DNA of 64,000 bases from Nymphaea colorata (lineage: Eukaryota; Streptophyta; Magnoliopsida; Nymphaeales; Nymphaeaceae). A model generated the notes under the pieces. It saw only the letters and a list, made by a program, of their open reading frames with translations. It did no database searches and was not told the origin of the DNA. The stretch spans positions 19,719,354 through 19,783,353 of the forward strand of contig NC_045142.1 of assembly GCF_008831285.2 (NCBI RefSeq), written 5' to 3'. The position numbers were made by a program, and so were the translations under genes. Of this stretch, positions 47,351 through 61,716 are shown in pieces (position 1 is the stretch's first letter; each line of letters starts with the position of its first letter).

Positions 47351-49480
47351 AGTCGGGTCTGGCTCATGGCGATCATTTACCGACAATTGATCCTACACAT
47401 GGCTCCTACACATGGCTCCTACACTGCCTTTATGATTGCAGCTGGCCCCTACACATGGCTCCGGGTTTCAGACAATGGTCGGCTTTGACTCGTGGTTGAT
47501 GTTGAAAGAACAAGCCGACCATGGCAGGACGTGATGAAGCACAAAGTCAAGAAGGCGCCAACCTTGACTTCCATGTAAATGAGTGAAGCCATTAAGAGAA
47601 AGCTTTATCTGCAATATTTCGCACTTGCTGGTCTACATATCAGACCTATGGGCAGCCAGCAGCAATCCCACTTAACTGCTTTATTCAATTATCTTCGGCA
47701 TAGGGGTTAGTAGCCCAGACAGAAGATCAAAATTCTAGATAAAGGACACTAGGTATAAATTTTTCAATTTTTAAAGAATGAGAAAATTTGTTCAATAATA
47801 TTAATATAAAAATAAAAAGCTTTTAAAATTTATGTAATTTCCAATACTTAACGAGAGAAAGTAATGTGTCCATCAAAGGAGAGAAGAATATTTTGTTAAT
47901 TTATTAAAAATATTCTCCTTAGTCTTTTTACTTTTTTCTATTTTCAATTTTGTCCTTATAATTTTTTTTAATGTGAATTAAAGTTATTTTAATCATTAAC
48001 CATATTGACGTACAAAAAAAATTATGCATCAGTATAGCGACACTTAACCTATAACCTGCCTCTACTCCTGCTAGCTGCTCTCAACAGGTGTTATGGACTT
48101 ATGGTCACCTTTTAAAGGTGGTACTGATTTTTATGAGTCGCCTCCATCAGATGGGTAGAACCCTTGTGGCCTCCTTCCCACAAAAAAACTACTTTAAAGA
48201 GGCCCACACACTAGTCCACATTTTTGAAAAATATGTTTGGTTGGCAAAAATTCATCATCCAAATGCCTTGGATGATGGTTAGAACAGAAAGGGAAAGGAG
48301 AAAAGTGAGGAAAGGATGGACAAAGAAAGAGAACATTTCGTTTCTAGGTCTTGCTTTTGTTTACAATTTCAAAAAGCGGACCAAAAAGGCATTGGATTTT
48401 CTTTACCATAGACCTTCCCTTAAAAGGATAAGGAAGCCTAGAATAACAACATATCTATTGAATCTGGACATGGTAGTACTCATTGTGGAAATATCTAGAG
48501 CCAAAGTCACTCAATGGGTAAGTCATGAATCCTTAACCTAAATCCATTTTACCAAAAGTTTCTACCATATCAATCTACCCTTTTGTACAACCCAATAATT
48601 TCAAAAAATGAGCCATCTATGAGGCCAATTGTATTTTTGTGTCTTTTTTCTTTGGTCTTAACAGGTTGGCGCATTGTTTAATCCGTGTTTCATTTCCTAT
48701 AAAATTACTTATTTCCTATAAAATTACTTGGGTGCGCCCATAAGCTCATCTCTCTCTCCCACTCGCCAGTGTGGACTACTATTTAAAATAAAAATAAAAC
48801 ATGTAATACCTATCTCTTTCTCTGTCCGTCTCTCTCTCTATCTCTATACATGCAAGAGAACTCAAATGGCATGGAGCTGTTTCTTTGTTTCTTTCTTCCA
48901 CCACATTTTCACTTTCGGGGTAGACAAGTCAAAAAACAGAGGAACCACCCTGTTGAATAGGAACCACTAGTTTACATGATATGGCAGTTCTATCATCGTT
49001 GATATTACAGTTCCAGACATGGTGGCAGAGACGCAGACGTGGAGGTGGAATAAAAAGGCTCGAATCTAAATACTTATGTGAAGTTGGAAGATTGTGTTCC
49101 CATGGCAATATGGTGGCTATGGAAGAACATGAATTATAAATACCATGACAACAAGAAAAATCAAAATATGTTACATCAGAGGCAATTGACCGTCTTTTTA
49201 TTATGATTCAACAAGTGCTAAATATGACTATTCAAGCAGAAGAACGAGTTTCCACAACTTTTGGTCCTTTTTTATGTAGGAAGTCTCTCACATATATCAT
49301 CGACTTCAACACAGATCAGCATCACCACAAAAGCATATAGAATATGGATATGCTTATGAAACCACATCTGAAAGATGCCTTGGTTTGATCGACCAACTTC
49401 CCCATCCCTATTTTAATGCTGTTCACGTTACCTACACCATGGTCCTTATAAAAGAGATAGCAATGTCATTGAAAATTATA
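47351..49480. other. Intergenic DNA
   Basis: A short triplicated acatggctcctac motif occurs at 47397-47425. Open stretches at 48088-48541 and 48728-48970 have no recognisable domain. Nothing else seen. Confidence 0.35.
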
Positions 49481-49518
49481 TACATATATATGTATATATA
49501 TAATATATATATATATAT

Positions 49519-49562
<44 letters not shown>

Positions 49563-49581
49563 ATATATATATGCATATATA

Positions 49582-49633
<52 letters not shown>
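49481..49633. repeat. Interrupted (TA)n microsatellite
   Basis: About 150 bp of TA with sporadic AA, GC and CA interruptions, ending in ACAC. Confidence 0.95.
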
Positions 49634-49639
49634 GACACA

Positions 49640-50660
49640 CTATTCCGGATGTGCTATACTAGTACAACTAGGGTGGAAGCGCTATGCCAGTTGATGGACA
49701 TTTGGCTCTACTCACATGGGCATGGGCATTATCGGATGCCGGATTTCAGTTTTCACTCAAGCTGAAACTTGAATGATAACCTTGCTTAGATTATCTTGGA
49801 ATCGAGCTATCATGTTCTAAGTGTAACATATATAGTTTTCCCGTACCTAACATATATGTTCAAGTATAATAATGTAATTGGTCTGCATGCCCATCCGGCA
49901 GCCACTGCTTGTGATATCAAGTAGGTAATTTTTTGCTGGGAAACTGCCGAGGGAGCCCTCGCTTTATTGAAATGTCAAATAGGTAATTAAATAAATAAAC
50001 TAATCCACTGTCTATGTCACTAATTTCTAGACACCAGCTGATATTGTAACATTTTGTGAGGGTACTATGTTGTAAGAAGGGCAGTAGCGGAGCTAAGGGT
50101 GGGTCGGTGTGCACCATTTTACCCATACCAGTTATTCAAAAATTATATTGTGATAAAGCTGGACTCAGTTCCAGTCACATCATAGTGCCCACATGGGCAC
50201 TATCAAACTCAGGTCGGTGACTCAAGCGATGTTCAGTCAAAAAATTTGGGTACTGCCTACACCAGCCCACGTATGACCACCAAACGCTCTAGCACCAATC
50301 TCAATTTTCTGTACTTCCATGAATTTCATGATCCTGACAATCAAAATAAAGGTTTGTATAAAAATTTAAAATAAAATTTGAATTCACATTGACAAATGCA
50401 CATTTAAAATAAATAGCAAATTAAGTGGATTACTTGTTTGATGATTGAATGCAGTGCGGAACCTTCAACAAGTTGACGGGTTAGGGGCGAGCTTATCCAT
50501 GTAGTGAGAAATCAATTTTCTCAAAGATCATGGCAACTTTCCTGCTTGGTGGGCCATTACATATCCTTTGATGGGATTTTCATATGATCCTATCAGGTCG
50601 ACTGAAAACTGGATTGGCCAGGTCATTCCTGAATATTCAAGGGATTCAAATAAAAGTCAA
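49640..50660 (+). repeat. Dispersed repeat R2, third copy, interrupted
   Basis: Matches the other R2 copies in the stretches ataaccttgcttagattatcttg, tataataatgtaattgg...tgcatg, gaaactgccgagggagcc, gtaattaaataa and gagaaatcaatttt. The nested element occupies about 50083-50262 (gcagtagcggagctaag ... ttgggtactgcc). A 220-bp direct-repeat unit is inserted next to it. Confidence 0.65.
50251..50472 (+). repeat. 220-bp direct repeat, left copy
   Basis: Nearly identical to 51053-51271. Both start TGCCTACACCAGCCCACG and end GGAACCTTCAACA, so they have TG...CA ends. They are about 800 bp apart. Confidence 0.85.
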
Positions 50661-51052
50661 GAAGAATGAGGAGAGAAGGGTGGTGGAGGAGGAGAAACTG
50701 AACTTTAGCCACCAGCATTGTCATGGGATGTCGCTTGTTGATTTCTTCAATCGATGCTGCTTGAGTTTTCGACACTGACGGTCAACGGCAAAGCTACCAA
50801 TTGGTAACATATTTATTACATGATTAAGAAAACACTTAGTACAATCAATTATCAGAAATTTCATTATTTTATCATCTAGCTAGTTCCACCTCCAACCATG
50901 GTTAGTGGCAGCTAGAGTTAGGAATGTTGGACTTAGGGGCACTAATTTAAAGAATCTCAAACCTATAGGGTCACTGGTGCATATAAAGAAGCAAGTAGTT
51001 GAAAGCTTACGTAAAAATGAAAATAAAGAAATTTGATAGGACCGTTTGGGCA

Positions 51053-51271
51053 ACTGCCTACACCAGCCCACGTATGACTCCACCAAAGGCTCTAGCCCCA
51101 ATCTCAATTTTCTGTACTTCCATGAATTTTATGGTCCTGACAATCAAAATAGGGTTCGTATAAAATTTTAAAATAAAATTTGAATTCACACTGACAAATG
51201 CACATTTAAAATAAATAGCAAATTAAGTAGATTACTTGTTTGATTATTGAATGCAGTGCGGAACCTTCAAC
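51053..51271 (+). repeat. 220-bp direct repeat, right copy
   Basis: Partner of 50251-50472, with a handful of substitutions and small indels. The interior contains an R1 fragment and no coding sequence. Confidence 0.85.
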
Positions 51272-51499
51272 AATATATATTTATTTGGATAATAGTGAAA
51301 ATGAATCCATTATATAGACCATTCGTTTCTAATAAATGTTTACAACAATCGGAATCAGAACCGAAACCCAAAGCGAAACAACCTGCAGGCTGTCGGTAAG
51401 ATAAATCAGTATACTATATTTAAAAAAATAAGTGAAAAATAGAAAAGAAAAAATCTTAAAAGTATTTAAAGATAAATAAATAACAACAATATATACGTA

Positions 51500-53440
51500 T
51501 ACAACTTTAGCCCAGAGTACATTCAATTGGTGCAAAAGAAAGCAGCCCCTTCCCCAAATCATATTTCACATGCATGTTCTACTGGAAAACATTCCCGAAA
51601 ATTGCTAAGCTAGCCGTCGCACTTCTATACATCCAAAAGATATTTGAAGGTGGCAACTTCATGTCTGCATTGGTGGAATGAAAGGTCATCTCCAGCAATC
51701 CTTAATATGGATCACCAGTATTTTCTACATTATAACACAAATAATCTTGGTTAGGATGATAGAATCTTTTATGGTTTGTGACTTTCGCCACCGTGTTTGC
51801 CACTTGGTCATACACATCTTTGGCAAGATAGTCAGTGTGGTACCCGAGTCTATCATAATTGATCCAGCATGTCCGAACCATGTTGCCGTCTGTGCACCTC
51901 CAAACTATATTGTGAGTCTATTGTTCCCCACATTTATGTAATCTAGTGTGAGTGTATAGAAAGTGCCTTGAGCTGCATTTGCTTTCATTGGCGTCTGTTG
52001 AACCTCTTGGGTTCCGAAGAACTCTACCTCCTCACAGAATTTGATCTACTCAATGACATTATTTTTTTTGCTATGGAGAGGAAGACTGTAAGCAAATTTA
52101 TGGTTAATAAAGAAGCCGATGTGACTAACAAGTGAAAGAGATCCTGGCCTGAGGCCAACAAGATTTTCGAAGTCAACACTATTTTTTATGAACACAACCA
52201 AAGGCGATTGTCGGAAGCTTGATGCCATCAGTGCCATCCTCAAACCAAAATCTTTTGAGAGCAAGGGACCCTTCTACAACAGATCCATCACCATATGAGG
52301 ACTTGACGCTACGAAGTTGGTTGTCATCACAAGCGGACCAGAAGCTAGTGGTGCATCTCAGGTTATGGTATGTGGAAGACTGAATTGGCTTTAATGTGGA
52401 GTTCATTTGGCAGGTAAAGTTGTAGTAAGGAACACACAATGTCCATATGAGGTCGCTGCCAGTATCGATCATGACCCATAGGATTGGACTTCTAGTGACG
52501 CTCTAATGTAAAGCTGCATGAGAAACTCTCTATATATAGATGTATCAATGTCTTCTTTTTATAGCACATGAAGTTGCTGCTTCGATAACTCGAAACAACT
52601 GCCTACCAGCCTATTCTCTCATAGATTTAAGTATATAGGTTGTATGGTGGGATTTGATAAGAAATAGTTGGACATACGGCCAACTTTCTTTTTAAAATTT
52701 TTGTCTTGTCATACAGGCGGAAGTTTTCCAAAACATTTCAACCAGGTTGATTGGAGGATGTCAACACTTGTCGGCAGTTTCATCTGTTTAGCGGACCCCA
52801 ACACATTTCACAAGTTGACCAGATAGTCCTCCTCAACTCAATTAATCATGAAAACAAAGAGAATAATCGTAGCAATTGAATCTTGAAAGGACCCTTAGAT
52901 AGCTGGACACAAGTTTCACAAGATAGAGTTGCCAGATCAACTCGTTTCTAAACTTTTTACGACACAAGTTTCCATTTCTTTCTTTCTTTTCATGCATCAA
53001 GTTCCACTGTGATAACCCAGATGAATGTTTCTAGGATCAATGGGCTTTAGTTCTAAACTTCTAAGTTATCGGGGCATTTCCTTGAAATATGGAATTTCCA
53101 GATATTTCCAGATTTTAACGGTCAGGCATTGGATTTAGTTCATCTGGTCAGTCTTCATGAGAATACACGTGGATGGTCATTTTGTTGGTGTTGGCATAAC
53201 CTGAAGCCAATCGGGAGCTCAACTTGAAGCGTAGAGCTGCCCTGCTCAGTGCGTCGAACTGGAGTGGATGAAGGATCATAGAGATCAGAGAGAGGCAAGT
53301 CTTGGTGAATGATGTCTATCGAGAAGCCTGGATTTTTGGTTAACATTGACAGTGTTAGTGAAGATGTTGGTAGGAAAGTTTGATAGTGCAACTGGGAGAA
53401 GTTACAGGAGGAGGATCATGAAGGAGGAGAGGAAGGTGGC
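51500..53440 (-). pseudogene. Second CDR1/nepenthesin-type aspartic protease pseudogene
   Basis: The N-terminal pro-region lies at 53391-53155 (NPGFSIDIIHQDLPLSDLYDPSSTPVRRTEQ). It is separated from the catalytic part by about 640 bp of unrelated DNA (52531-53170). 52472-52179 is open with the first active site intact (MIDTGSDLIWTLC) and SSYGDGSVVEG. 52264-52046 follows in another frame (GLRPGSLSLVSHIGFFINHKFAYSLP). The second motif reads IMIDSGTTLTIL at about 51863-51830. The 3' end near 51530 shares gtgcaaaagaaagcag with the first pseudogene. It is a paralogue in the same orientation, about 9 kb away. Both Asp residues survive, but the insertion and frameshifts destroy the gene. Confidence 0.85.
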
Positions 53441-53796
53441 TATGGCAACTGTTAAACATAGATCTACAAAGAAAAACTCCTTGTATTTATAAAGGAGATC
53501 ATGAGGTGGGTTGTGACTAAGGGTTTAGATTTAAATACAAATGGTGGGGAAAAGAAGCTCATGGTCAAAGTGAGTAGCGTGTGGATTTTTCCACATGTAA
53601 CAGTTCTTGGTCAAGGAGAAGATGTGGTTATCACGGGAAGGAGCAGAGAAAGGGAGGTTAGAGTTAGGAAAATGTTCATGAACATCACTTTATCATGGGT
53701 GGTGGAGGCTCTCGCCCATCCTTAGAGATGATGGATCATGAAAAGTCACCTATTTATCAAGGATTCCAGTCAGTTCTATCAGCGCGATGATTTTGG
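53441..53796. other. Upstream flank of the second aspartic protease pseudogene
   Basis: Presumed old promoter, read on the minus strand (TATA-like tataaatacaagg near 53478). The boundary with the LINE is not sharply visible. Confidence 0.35.
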
Positions 53797-56700
53797 GTGT
53801 CGGTGGCAAAGAGCACTGGTGTTGTGGTCCAAAATGAGTGGGAGGAGGCATTTGGATTAGCAGATCTTGCAGTGTGTGAAATTGAGGGGAAGCAAATGAT
53901 CAGACCTTTCAGATGGACTGCTATTGCAATTCTATTAGCCGGTAGCTCAAGATTTCATCTGGATTGGGTGGAAGTTTTTCACAATTTGTATCAGGTGAAA
54001 ACAATTTTCACTCCTTCCTGACTCTTTTTGATCAAGGCTTCCTCAAAGGAATATTTAGAGGAAGTTATGCAACAAAAAAAATGGCGTGTTCATGATAGGT
54101 TTTTGGTCTCTAGCAAGTGGAAGTCAGGAATGCTGCTCCGACTTCAAGCTGCCACAAGAACCCCTCTAGGGATTCGTCTACCGAAGTTGCCTCCTTATAT
54201 GCGGAACTGCAAGGTGTTAGCTGGTGTCGTTAAGGTTCTGGGTAGTTTTTTTGTAGATGCTGATGGCTTCACTTATGGGTTCGATTTGTATACTTGATGG
54301 TGATAAAGTTCTTGAATAAATGGTGGAAGATGAAACAAAAATTTGTTTCTGTACCTTATGTGGGGTTTCATTACATTCCACAAGAGATCGTCTCACTCGT
54401 ATGAGGGAGGGAAAAGTGAATACTAAACCCTCAAATGGATGTACTCAGGCCATTGTTGCTAATAGAAGGTAAAATCTAGGCTCTAAGCAATGCAAGCTAT
54501 CTAATATTAAATGAAATCAATTTGTGCCTCTTGAAAAAGATCCTATTGAAGACCTATGATCTATGGGCCACGAGTGTCAAGGGATTATCTCATATCAAAT
54601 GGTGATGGAATCATCTTCATTGAAGGTTAACCATGGTAAAACTATTGCTGAGTCCTGCCATGAGACCAATAAGAAAGCCACAGAAGTTGAGGAGGAATTT
54701 TTCCTGGATTTGGCTGTTTGAACTCCACTAGGACTGTACTAATGGCCTGAAAACAAAAAGATAAAAGGTCTTCCTCTCCTATGAATATTAGTTTGAACAA
54801 AAAAGAGCTCTCCATTCCAAAGAAGTTGAAAATTTTAAGAATAAGGGTTGTGGGACAACATTTTTTAAGGCTATATAAAGTTCTGTCCTCAAAGAAAGGA
54901 AGTTGGCGCAACATGATCCATTCATGGATATCCAAGGAGCAGAGGATTTCCATAACAAAGAGAATGTTCTCCTGTAGGAAAAGGATCGTAAGACGAGTTG
55001 CCAATTGCCATCAAATGAAGTTAATAGTTGGAATGTTAGAGGCCTTAGTACTCTAACAACCTAGAAAGATTTTGGCAATTGGGTGATATCTCATCAACTT
55101 GGGATCATTTTCATGTTTCGATATCATGTTGAATGTGGACAACTTCAAATCCTTTTGCAATCACTATGAGGAGTTTTTAATCTAATATTGATACGAATCT
55201 TAATGAGGCCATAACTGTGTGTAGTTAGAGACAGGCTGATTTTAGATTGACTAGTTGAAAATTTAATAAATTTTGGATGGATTGTTTGTTTACTCATAAA
55301 GCTTTAAATCTCAACTTTGATACAATAGGGGTGTATCTTCACCCTCACTCTAGAATTCGCAAAGACCAATTGGTTATGTTAAATATCATTATTGCCAATA
55401 AACAAATGTTAGTATTATAATGAAAGATTTTAATTCAACTTATAAGGAGTTGGAAAAATGGGCCTGCCCCTGCTTGACAAGCTTGTTTAGCATTCAATGG
55501 ATTCATTCAAGATGTTGGACTAAGAGAGATTGTGGACAGAAACAGAGCATTCACTTGAACCAGTCTCTGCACCCCGACAGCACTGGTTCAAAGCAAATTA
55601 GATAGATTTTTGAGCAAGTTGAAAATTGTGGGCAGCTTTTGGTAGAACCAAGAAGTTCTTTAGACCACTCAGCACTTCTCTTTTACATGTAAATTAAATA
55701 TCTTTAAAACCGCATGCAAGAGAAGACGAAGATTTAAATAGTTCCTTTATTGAGAGTGTCAACCTAGTTGTGTGGTCATTATTCCAAGAGCATGGAGAGT
55801 GGAGTGAGAGGATGTGCAGTGCTTAAACTTCTCGCAAAACAGAATAGAGTACGACCATGACTAAGTAATTGGAGTAAGTATAGAACCAAGAAAGTTGATA
55901 CCAGAATTAACATAATTCAAAAGGATTTTATTGGAATTTATACGAAGCAAGATATTGACTTTCATAACTGGTCCACTTCTGAAAATCATATTAGATGTTT
56001 TCTTGCGGATGCTCTTAGAGATAAAGCCATGTACTAGAAAAAGAGAGTAAGGGTATCATGGCAAAAAAATGGGGATAATAACAGCAAATGTTTTCATGCT
56101 ATTTTCAAGGAAGGTAAAAAAAAAATAGACTCTTGCACATGAAGACAGATGATGGGGAGTTTTATGAGGAGCATCCAATTCTTTCAGCTTGTACTTCTCA
56201 TTTTTAAAGATTTTTTACCCGTGACAACTCAACAAGAATGATTATGGATCAGCTTGCTGTAGGTCACAGCGTATTTATAAAAGAAAACTTAATGTTGTTA
56301 AGTGCCATTTCAGATGAGGAAGTGCAATAGCTGTTATGGGTGCCAACTCCAATAGCGCGCAAGGTCTGAATGGGTTTCTGAAATTGTTCCGTCAAAAAAG
56401 TCAGGACACGTTAAGGACTAATATCACAGTTGCCACTAGAGATTTTTTTTTTTTTTTTAGAAAGGAAAGCTTATTTAGGAAGTAGGCAGAAGTCATATAA
56501 TCATAATTCTTAAATTTGATTCAGCTGTGCACATTTCCAAGTTCAGACATATTGTTCTTGAGAATAGTGTACTGAAATTTATTTTCAGAATCATGGTTTC
56601 AAGAATGAAGAAGGCACTAAAGTGGGTCATTTCCAACATGCAAGGCGGTTTTTTGAAAGATAGAAACATCCATCAATGTCTTCTTCTTGTGCTTGAGATG

Positions 56701-58918
56701 GTATACACAATGTCTAAAGCTAGATCAACTAGCTTATGTTGAAGATAGACCTATCAAAAGCATATGACAGGGTCAATTGGACTTTCTTACAAGCTGCCAT
56801 CTTGCAATTAAGATTTCATCCTATTTGGACTTAAAACGTAGTGACAGTAGTGAAAAATGATTTCTGTGCTCGTGGGATTAATGACGATCAAGGTGAACAC
56901 TTTGGATCTTCTCATGGTCTGCAATAAGGATACCTTTATCTTCATTTTTATTCCTCATTGTCATGAAAATCTTTTCACATACCTTGCAAGCTACAATTCA
57001 AAGAAGAATGATTGAAGTACTGCATATTCGAAGAGGCATAGAAGGAGTTTTTTCTATAATATATGCTGATGACGTCTTGCTTTTCTTAGCTTTCAAGAGT
57101 GGCTTTCTTTATCTACAATTGTTTTTTTCTGTTTGAACTCCATGCTGGAATGATGATTAACCTTCAAAAATCAGCATTCTACTTTTTCAATATGGGCAAA
57201 GCAAGATTGCAAGTATTTGTAATCAGTTCAGCGAGAGCCTAGGACAGTTTCCTACTCGATATTTGGGTCTTACTCCCAAGCCAACGAATTTGAGAATGTT
57301 GGTATGTTTCTTATTCATTTAAAAATACATAGTAAACTTAGTTTATGAAAAATCATGCTACTTTCCCATGCAGTAGGATCTACTTGATCAAATCAGTATT
57401 AGAAGCACTTCGTATTTACTGGATGTTGGTGTTCAAGTGCCCTCTTGGTGTCATTAAGAAAATGGAACAGATTATGTGCAGTTTTTTATAGGAAGAGTCA
57501 GATGGAGGGGATAAGCCTCATTTAATTGCCTGGAATGTCTTGGCTTTTCCTAAATAGGAAGGTGGGCTCGACATTAGAAAACTTAAAGAGGTGAATGAAG
57601 CTAATCGGTTGTTTCTAGGATGTACATTAATGTTTCACCAGGGCATTTGGGACTCATTATGCATGAAAAAATATTTGAATAGGAAAAGTACTTGGAATGT
57701 GGATATGGTTCCTAATATTTCTTTTCTTGGGCGGGATCTAAATCTGTTACTTGAAATGTGATGAATGGAGAGCTTGCTAAGTTCTATGGAGGATGTTTTT
57801 CTCAAGCAGATTCCATTGGATCTGCTTGGGAAGCAGAACCTTTCCTTCGTAATACAGCACCACATTGAGCTAAATCTATGGTGGCATGGGCAATGCATTG
57901 GAGATTGCCTTCAACTTAGGCTCATGCAAAGCGCAGATTTTCTTTGTTCTAAAGGAAATCTTAAACCTGCAAAGCTCAGGAGCCAAGTTTGGAATCATGT
58001 AAAATTATAGGAATGGTAGTTACATGGCACTGTAGATTGTGAAACGCAAAAGCATTACCTAGAGCTAACTGGCTTGTGTTTGTTTGTAGTTATTAACGTC
58101 TACCTGCTGATGCCAAACTTCAACATGTAGGGTCTTCCATTGTTTCGGTGTTTAAGTTGTGTGGAGGGCTTGTGAAGATTTATGTCACTTTCTTTTCACA
58201 TATACTAATGCTATGAACATTTAGCAATACATCTATTCATGGTTTGGAGTTGATAAATTCCATACATCAGACTTTTTCTCTGTCTGGAACTGGTGGTGGA
58301 GGAAGAGGTTCTCATGTAATGAATTCGGATGGTGTTGGCTTGCCTGCTTCAATATCACAATCTGGAAGCTATGGTGTTTCAAAAATCAGGTGGTGCATAA
58401 AGAGGTGGTTAAGCTAGCTGAGATTGCTAAGAGGAAAGTTTGACACTCATGTTGTGAGGTATTCTATAAACAAGAATGAAGACAATATGTAAAACAGGTG
58501 ATAAATATCTAGCTGCAAACCATAATTTTCAGTCATTTTTGGCATTGTCAGAGTAAAGATGAGTGGGGGCTGGAAGTGGTCACTACTTGTGTTGCAAATG
58601 TTTATAAAGTGGCTGGTTTACTATGGTTTAATGCCTCCCCAATCAGGAAAACCAGGTTGATGGTACAAGGGTTTCTCTTCTCAAACATGAACAGAATTAT
58701 GGACTCTGTTCTTGTAGAGAGGATTCCTAAAGACTGTCATGTTACTATAATCACAAACTGTCATGCTCTTAGTTCTTGTGTCAAGGAACTAAGAGAGTGA
58801 CTCTGGTTCATTGGTAGGCTCAATAGTGAGATGGTATTCTGTGGTTAAAGATCACTTCTCTTTGGAGGCTATGTCCTTTGGAAACTCCTTTGTCGTTGAC
58901 AAAGTAAAAAAAAAAAAA
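53797..58918 (+). mobile_element. Decayed non-LTR retrotransposon (LINE, L1-type)
   Basis: ORF1 region at 53797-54297: KWRVHDRFLVSSKWKSGM and PLGIRLPKLPPYM, the DUF4283 pattern of plant L1 ORF1. The endonuclease domain begins at about 55026 with SWNVRGL, and ALVQSKLDRFL near 55580 marks its end. The RT region has MVSRMKKALKWVISNMQGGFLKDRNIHQCLL (56595-56690) in spaced matches to plant L1, KAYDRVNW near 56760, a PLSPFL-like block near 56950, YADD at 57062-57073 and YLGL near 57260. GGLDIRKLKEVNEAN is near 57560. A 13-A tract at 58906-58918 ends it. Stops and frameshifts throughout; inactive. Confidence 0.87.
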
Positions 58919-59238
58919 CGAAAGAAAAACCGACATTAATGATATTGATTCAGGTCACATTAATGAAAAGTGCTGACCCTGACTATCGACAGTTTGCTGA
59001 GTGAGCAAGAGAGTGTTGAAGCTTAGTTAGAGGCCAGTTCTTAATTGTGATTTTTCTGTTGATTTTTTTTTTCTTTATATTATTTTTCATCATTAATGGA
59101 AGGAGAAACCCAGCCCGATTGCATCAGAATGGTTCTTCGTTCTTGAAAACGGTAATATTCAAAAAAATATTGTTCTTTGGAAAATAATGTTCCTAGTGAT
59201 AAATATAATTATAAATACAGATAAATATATATTAACTA

Positions 59239-59280
<42 letters not shown>

Positions 59281-61629
59281 TTTTAATCTTCTGGATGTTG
59301 GACGACTAATAGATTTAAAATATGTCACTGACAAACCCATAAACCATTACTCTATATATGCTGCCAAAACACTATGACTTGACTCTAAAGGTAGTCACTG
59401 GGCTAGGCACCAGATGGACAATTGAGACCATTTGACCTACTCGCCAGATAAAAAAACTTGCTGGGATAGCTGGCCTGGGTCGGGTATTGGGGGCTTGACT
59501 TGGCCCAAATACATACCTTTATACTTTTTTTTTTCCACATTCTTTCGCATGATGTCAGTAGTAGACTCCCATACAAACTCTTGACATATTTCCAATGGTT
59601 TCCAAAAAATTAGAAAATGAAAGTGAAGAGTTTCAAATAAGGATAGATATCGGGTTGAGTACAAGATAAACATGAAGTTAATGGTCAGGCCCTGGCCCAA
59701 TAAGTAAACAGAACAGGCTTGGACTGCCAATAAAGGCTTTGAGTCAGCCCAAGCACAGCTTTGTCAAGCCTTGGTCCAGCCTAATGCTATTCCAGATCCG
59801 GTTCACCCACATTCATTTAGGTGAGAGCCAGCTTGCTCGGACCTAATCCAACTCTTTGACATCCCCAGGTTGGGTTAAACTGCAGATGCCCTCTTTGACC
59901 AACTCCAATGATGTCATTGATCGATTCCTTAACAATGCCAAACTGCAGATGCTGGACAGTAGATGGTCCGTGTGGGCCCGCAGTTTGAGAGTGAGATCAA
60001 GCTGGGAGCTACTTTGTCAATATTTTCGAAATTTCTCTGAATGAATTGTAAATTCAAGTGGAAACTGAAAGAAACCCGTAATGACAACTGCATCTTTTAA
60101 AATGGGTGATTGGCGATGAATTGGCTAAATCATGGTTCATTCCGAATCACTTGAATATAGATTGGCTGATTGCCTCAAGGCACATAGGGAAACTGGGCTG
60201 CAAGGCATTTCATATCCAAGGAATTCAAGGATTGAATCTTGTGGCTGCTGTCACATTCTAGTGTGTTATTTCTCTTGTCTGCAAACCATGGCAAGAACAA
60301 TATTCGAGTTGAATGAAGTACAGTACGTCCACCTTGGTGGATTTATGAAGAAGAGAGTTTCTTCTAAGTAAACATAAATAAATAAATAAATATTAGCCGA
60401 TTTGTATTACACTTTGGATCAACCCAAGCCAAGCCCCTACAATTCAAATCGGCTGCTTCCAACCAACTTTTACAAGAGAAAAACAGAATGTGAGAATATG
60501 AAGAATTAAAGTACCATTAAGGCGGATTGATAAGTATCACAATAGGCAACTCCTATTTATCAAGAATGATGCAGGAACATGTGGGCTTGTCTGGGAAATT
60601 GCCCACACAGGCACACAAAAATTACTAGTTTACTTGCTAAAGCTCCGTAGTTATTGTACTGCTTAGCATATGGCATCCCTCAGCCACTGATTTTCTGAAG
60701 GGCCTGCCTGTCAGCACTGAATGTCCTGCTTCGCCACCGACGAGTAACTGTGTTTTGCGGCGACCCATTCAAACTACGAACCGATGAGGTTGGTTCTTTT
60801 CCTTTGGAAAAACTGTGGAGTCAATGGCCACTAATCGTGTTTGACAAGTCCTGGATTTCTGAAAACGCAATCAGGGCAGGCCAGTCCAAGAAACTCGACG
60901 TCCAGCCATGCTCTTCAGATGGCCGGACCCACCATGCAACTTCTTCTTGATTGATGTTTAATATTTATATGCTTCCTATTGAGACGTTCTTCTAGGTCAT
61001 GCATACAGACCTCACGTCGGCTAACAACGCCGGATGCAATGGGTTAGGCTACTTGTCAAAGAAAAGAAAATGTGACCCATGGATTCAATGGAAATCTGAC
61101 ACAAGAATATTCCATGCATGTCTCTCTCTCTAACAGCCCACATCGTCCGTTAATCTTTCCACCATCCTTAAGAGCTGTTTTAGAATAAAGAAACAAATCA
61201 GGCTAAATCAGGAAGAGAGAGAGAGGGAGAGAAAGGGTGGTGACAGTTGCTCATGAAGACGCAGTGAGTGGAGAGCGTTCAGCTGAGTTTGGGTAGATTG
61301 AGTTGAGTGCCCGGTTAAGGGTACCCAACGTACATATCCAAGTGTAAGGGGACATTTTAGTAATTTTCAAAAGGTATGTCCTTTATAGCTTTTTTTTTTA
61401 CTTCGACTTTTGTCTTCCCAGTTTTTTTTTTCGGTGTGAATTCGGACTATTTTCATCATAACCAGCACACAAAAAATTTTTGCATTAGTATGACACATAT
61501 AAAACCAGGATTAGAGTTCAGGTGGACAAGGGACAACACAAACATATTTGTATTAATGTAACTGCCATAATGAAAGGAGAGTATCCGGCATAAGAAAAGG
61601 TATTATAGAAAAGACATATCTTCAAAGAG
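58919..61629. other. Intergenic DNA
   Basis: (TA)n at about 59244-59277. Open stretches at 59437-60371 and 60750-60950 match nothing I know. A purine tract (gagagagag) lies near 61215. No gene recognised. Confidence 0.4.
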
Positions 61630-61631
61630 GA

Positions 61632-61669
<38 letters not shown>

Positions 61670-61716
61670 TATATTTTTTTTTATATATATATATATATTA
61701 TATATATATATATATG
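61630..61716. repeat. Interrupted (TA)n microsatellite
   Basis: TA runs with a T-rich interruption at about 61673-61682. Confidence 0.95.

Noticed and set aside
48088-48970. Small open frames as genes
   Set aside because: No domain, no splice context and low complexity; consistent with chance in AT-rich DNA.
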